Below, piece after piece: positions 30,853 to 33,864 of a stretch of DNA of 33,864 nucleotides. The position numbers and the translations under genes were made by a program. The DNA comes from Pseudomonadota bacterium (GTDB lineage Bacteria; Pseudomonadota; Alphaproteobacteria; Sphingomonadales; Sphingomonadaceae), in contig JAFAEZ010000156.1 of NCBI GenBank assembly GCA_023423775.1, positions 1 through 33,864 of the forward strand. The letters are read 5' to 3'. Every line of letters begins with the position of its first letter. Position 1 is the stretch's first letter. Under the pieces are notes generated by a model, which saw only the letters and a list, made by a program, of their open reading frames with translations, was not told the DNA's origin and did no database searches.

Positions 30853-32021
30853 GACGTGCGACCATTGTTGAGCGTCGGCATCCTGCACGACGGATGGAAA
30901 TTGTCGGAGCTGGTGACAGCCGAGCGGACACCCGCCGGGCACGGCTCCTTGGTGAGGACCAGATAGCCCGATACCAGGAAGACCCACAGCAGCGAGATGG
31001 GCAGGAAGATCTTCCAGCCGAGCCGCATCAACTGGTCGTAGCGGAAGCGCGGGACCGTCGCCTTCACCCAGCTGAAGATGAAGAAGAAGATGAAGATCTT
31101 GGCGAAGAACCAGATGATCCCCGGAACGGCGTAGAGCGGCGCCCAGTCGATCGGCGGCAGCCAGCCGCCCCAGAAAAGCACGGCGTTGAGGCCGCACATG
31201 AGGAGGACGTTGCCATATTCGCCGAGCCAGAAGAGCGCGAAGCTCATCGAGCTATATTCGGTCTGATAGCCGGCGACGAGCTCAGACTCGGCCTCGGTAA
31301 GGTCGAACGGGGCGCGCGCCGTCTCGGCCATGGCGGAGATCAGGAAGATCACCGCCATCGGGAACAACAGGGGATTGAAGCCGAAGCCGTTGAAGAAGAG
31401 CGCATGGCTCTGCTGCGCGGCGATGATGCCCTGCAGGTTGAAGGTGCCCGCGAACAGGATGACCGAGATCAGGATGAAGCCGATCGAAACCTCGTAGCTC
31501 ACCATCTGCGCGGCCGCGCGGAGCGCCGAATAGAAAGGATATTTCGAGTTGGACGACCAGCCGGCGATGATCACGCCGTAAACGCCCAGCGACGAGACGG
31601 CGAGAATGTAGAGCAGACCGACGTTGATGTCGGCCAGCACCATGTCCGGCCCGAACGGAATCACCGCCCAGGCGATCAGCGCCACCGTGAAGGTGATGAT
31701 CGGCGCGAGGATGAAGAGGCCGCGATTGGCCGCCGACGGGATGATGGTCTCCTTGAGGAAGACCTTGAGGCCGTCGGCAAAGCTCTGCAGCAGGCCGAAC
31801 GGGCCGACGACGTTGGGGCCGCGGCGCAGCGCCATCGCCGCCCAGATCTTGCGGTCGGCATAGATGATCATCGCCACCGCCAGCATCAGCGGCAGCGCGA
31901 TGAGCAGGATGCCGCTAACAGTCGCCAAACTCCAAGCTGGCGTATAACCCATCGTGACGTGCAACGATTCCCACTGGTGAATCCAGCCGAGCAGGTAAAA
32001 GTCCTGGAAAAACTCGGTCAT
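30849..32021 (-). CDS. nuoH: NADH-quinone oxidoreductase subunit H
   Basis: Membrane subunit that links the peripheral arm to the membrane arm and forms much of the quinone chamber. The 390-residue protein has eight helices and the family blocks RRGPNVVGPFGLLQSFADG, FDLTEAESELVAGYQTEY and VRATVPRFRYDQLMRLGWK-like KATVPRFRYDQLMRLGWK. After the last helix (about 338-355, ISLLWVFLVSGYLVL) there is a roughly 33-residue polar tail ending MPTLNNGRTS that is longer than I expect for this family. The ATG at 32021 overlaps the nuoG stop (ATGA). Confidence 0.95.
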   Translation of the reverse strand: MTEFFQDFYLLGWIHQWESLHVTMGYTPAWSLATVSGILLIALPLMLAVAMIIYADRKIWAAMALRRGPNVVGPFGLLQSFADGLKVFLKETIIPSAANRGLFILAPIITFTVALIAWAVIPFGPDMVLADINVGLLYILAVSSLGVYGVIIAGWSSNSKYPFYSALRAAAQMVSYEVSIGFILISVILFAGTFNLQGIIAAQQSHALFFNGFGFNPLLFPMAVIFLISAMAETARAPFDLTEAESELVAGYQTEYSSMSFALFWLGEYGNVLLMCGLNAVLFWGGWLPPIDWAPLYAVPGIIWFFAKIFIFFFIFSWVKATVPRFRYDQLMRLGWKIFLPISLLWVFLVSGYLVLTKEPCPAGVRSAVTSSDNFHPSCRMPTLNNGRTS

Positions 32022-33864
32022 TCCGCCGCCTCCAGTACCTGCCCGTGGACGAGTTCGGCCGAGCATTCCTGCATCACCAGGCTGGCGCGGGCGATGGCGT
32101 TGGTGAGGTAGAAGTCCTTGATCGGGTAGGCGATACGGCCGTTCGCCTTGCCCTTCCCCGCCTTCGGCAACGAGCCGTAGCTGGCCAGCCCTTCCTGGCC
32201 CAGTGAGGGTATCTCCGCGATCATCGCGGCCTGGAGCTGCGCGAAGCTGTCGAAGCCGACCGAAACGCTGAGCGCATCGGCCATGGCCCGCAGGATCGTC
32301 CAGTCCTCGCGCGCATCGCCCGGCGCGAAGACGGCCTTCTCGGCGAACTGCACCCGGCCCTCGGTATTGACGTAGGTGCCGTCCTTTTCGGAATAAGCCG
32401 CGGCCGGCAGGATGATATCTGCCGCATGGGCGCCCTTGTCGCCGTGATGGCCGATATAGACCTTGAGGCTGCCGCCGAACTGCGACCAGTCCACCTCGTC
32501 CGCGCCGAGTGCCAGCACCACCTTGGGCGCGGCCTTGGCGATGTCGGCAATGCCGCCCTTCTGCGCGTAGCCGAGCATCAGCCCGCCCATCCGGCTGGCC
32601 GCCATGTGAAGCACGTTGAAGCCGTTCCAGCTTTCGCGCGACCAGTCCGTGCCCAGCACCGCGTCGAGCGCACCCGCGGCGAGCCCTGCCCCGCCGACGA
32701 TCACCGCCGGGCGCTGCGCATTGGCAAGCGCTTCGGTCACATGGCCGGGCAAGTCGTGCAGCACCGACGCGTCGTCGCCGAGGAATTCGGCGGCGTAGGT
32801 CGGCTCCCAGCGCGGCCCGACGATGAAAACCTTCGCCCCCGCCTTGGCCGCCTTGCGCAAGCGGACATTCACCAGCGGCGCTTCCCAGCGGACGTGGCTG
32901 CCCACGATCAGGATCGCATCGGCGGTTTCGATGCCCGAGAAGGTCGAATTGAAGTTCACCGCCGCCAGATTGCCGGTCGGATAGCTCAGGCCCGTCTGGC
33001 GGCCTTCCAGCAGGTCGGAGCCCAGCGCCTTGACGAGTTTCTTGGCTGCGAACATCGTCTCGCAATCGACCAGATCGCCCGCGATGGCCGCGATCGAACC
33101 CTGCGGCTTCGCCTTGGAGATCGCCTTGAACGCCTCGTCCCAGCTGGCGGGCTGCAGCTTGCCCTTCTGGCGGATCCACACGCGGTCGAGCCGGCGGCGG
33201 GTCAGCCCGTCCACCATGTAGCGGCCCTTGGCGCTGAGCCACTCCTCGATCACGTCGTCGTTGATCCGGGGCAGCGCGCGCAGCACTTCGCGCCCGCGCG
33301 CGTCGAGCCGTATATTGCCGCCGACCGCATCTCTGACATCGATGCTCACCGTCTTTTTCAGCTCCCACGGCCGCGCCTCGAAGGCATAGGGCCGGCTGGT
33401 CAGCGCGCCGACCGGGCACAGGTCGATCACATTGGCCGAAAGCTCATGCTCCGCCGCCTGCTCGAGGTAGGTGGTGATCTGCATGTCTTCGCCGCGATAG
33501 AGCGCGCCGATCTCGTCCACGCCCGCGATTTCCTCGCTGAAACGCACGCAGCGGGTGCAATGGATGCAGCGGGTCATGATCGTCTTGATCAGCGGACCCA
33601 TGTATTTCTCGGTCACCGCGCGCTTGTTCTCGTCGTAACGAGAGGCGCCGCGGCCGTAGTACATCGACTGGTCCTGCAAATCGCATTCGCCGCCCTGGTC
33701 GCAGATCGGGCAGTCGAGCGGATGGTTGATGAGCAGGAACTCCATCACCCCTTCGCGCGCGGTCTTGACCATCTGGCTGTCGGTGCGGATCTCCTGGCCT
33801 TCCGTAGCCGGCAGGGCGCAGCTCGCCTGCGGCTTGGGCGGCCCGGGCTTCACCTCGACCAGGC
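32018..33864 (-). CDS. nuoG: NADH-quinone oxidoreductase subunit G (5' end beyond window)
   Basis: Large peripheral-arm subunit of complex I with several iron-sulphur clusters and a molybdopterin-oxidoreductase-like fold. The visible 615 codons run open to the right edge; the first residues read LVEVKPGPPKP, which belongs after the N-terminal 2Fe-2S motif, so roughly 50 residues are missing. Visible cluster ligands are HPLDCPICDQGGECDLQD and CIHCTRCVRF, followed by the inactive molybdopterin-type domain. An in-frame GTG at 33853 is not the true start. Promoter and earlier nuo genes lie outside the window. Confidence 0.95.
   Translation of the reverse strand, partial: LVEVKPGPPKPQASCALPATEGQEIRTDSQMVKTAREGVMEFLLINHPLDCPICDQGGECDLQDQSMYYGRGASRYDENKRAVTEKYMGPLIKTIMTRCIHCTRCVRFSEEIAGVDEIGALYRGEDMQITTYLEQAAEHELSANVIDLCPVGALTSRPYAFEARPWELKKTVSIDVRDAVGGNIRLDARGREVLRALPRINDDVIEEWLSAKGRYMVDGLTRRRLDRVWIRQKGKLQPASWDEAFKAISKAKPQGSIAAIAGDLVDCETMFAAKKLVKALGSDLLEGRQTGLSYPTGNLAAVNFNSTFSGIETADAILIVGSHVRWEAPLVNVRLRKAAKAGAKVFIVGPRWEPTYAAEFLGDDASVLHDLPGHVTEALANAQRPAVIVGGAGLAAGALDAVLGTDWSRESWNGFNVLHMAASRMGGLMLGYAQKGGIADIAKAAPKVVLALGADEVDWSQFGGSLKVYIGHHGDKGAHAADIILPAAAYSEKDGTYVNTEGRVQFAEKAVFAPGDAREDWTILRAMADALSVSVGFDSFAQLQAAMIAEIPSLGQEGLASYGSLPKAGKGKANGRIAYPIKDFYLTNAIARASLVMQECSAELVHGQVLEAAE

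Noticed and set aside
1..33864. CRISPR arrays, insertion sequences, phage genes, tRNA or rRNA genes
   Set aside because: I saw no regularly spaced repeats, transposase or integrase motifs, or cloverleaf-like sequence anywhere in the window.

Overview
The window is high-GC bacterial chromosome. Gene content, gene order and the GTTC-N7-GTTC SOS box in front of lexA point to an alphaproteobacterium of the Sphingomonadales (Sphingomonas or a close relative). I see no insertion sequences, phage genes, CRISPR arrays, tRNA or rRNA genes. Most of the window is core chromosome, and the less ordinary material sits at about 5.8-7.3 kb and 14.3-20.9 kb.

Layout. (1) 0-3.1 kb, minus strand: tpiA, secG, pyrG. 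(2) 3.2-8.5 kb, mainly plus strand: a membrane-anchored SurA/PpiD-type peptidyl-prolyl isomerase, an isolated trpG, two tandem paralogues with a TonB-C-like domain, a small minus-strand membrane protein, lexA with a clear promoter and operator, and a small VOC-fold protein. As I remember sphingomonad genomes, trpE, trpD, trpC, moaC and moeA usually lie between this isomerase and lexA; here only trpG remains. (3) 8.7-11.5 kb: a small secreted or membrane protein, a strong convergent hairpin, a 70-residue ORF and comEC (minus). (4) 11.5-14.3 kb, plus strand: gltX-gltA, ending in a classical intrinsic terminator. (5) 14.3-18.5 kb, minus strand: a signalling-like cluster of a small HPt-like protein, a nucleotidyltransferase-like/CDP-alcohol-phosphotransferase-like membrane fusion, a DUF2336 protein and a PAS/histidine-kinase-like protein. 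The phospho-accepting His appears replaced in both the kinase (Lys) and the HPt-like protein (Ser), and the phosphotransferase motif is degenerate. (6) 18.6-20.8 kb, plus strand: a 756-residue two-TM, long coiled-coil protein resembling the polarity factor TipN. (7) 20.9-33.9 kb, minus strand: respiratory complex I genes nuoG(partial)-H-I-J-K-L-M-N, then birA, coaX, rnj (RNase J) and a DUF1467 membrane protein.

How the genes fit together. The nuo genes overlap by 1-4 bases in most junctions and form one operon whose promoter lies beyond the right edge. The birA-coaX-rnj tail couples cofactor and RNA metabolism genes to it, but is separated by palindromic intergenic hairpins that could uncouple expression. 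gltX and comEC are divergent with almost no spacer. The best candidate for an undescribed system is the 14.3-20.9 kb block: phospho-relay folds without their phosphoacceptors, DUF2336, and a large polar-type coiled-coil protein. That is an inference from local sequence and proximity only.
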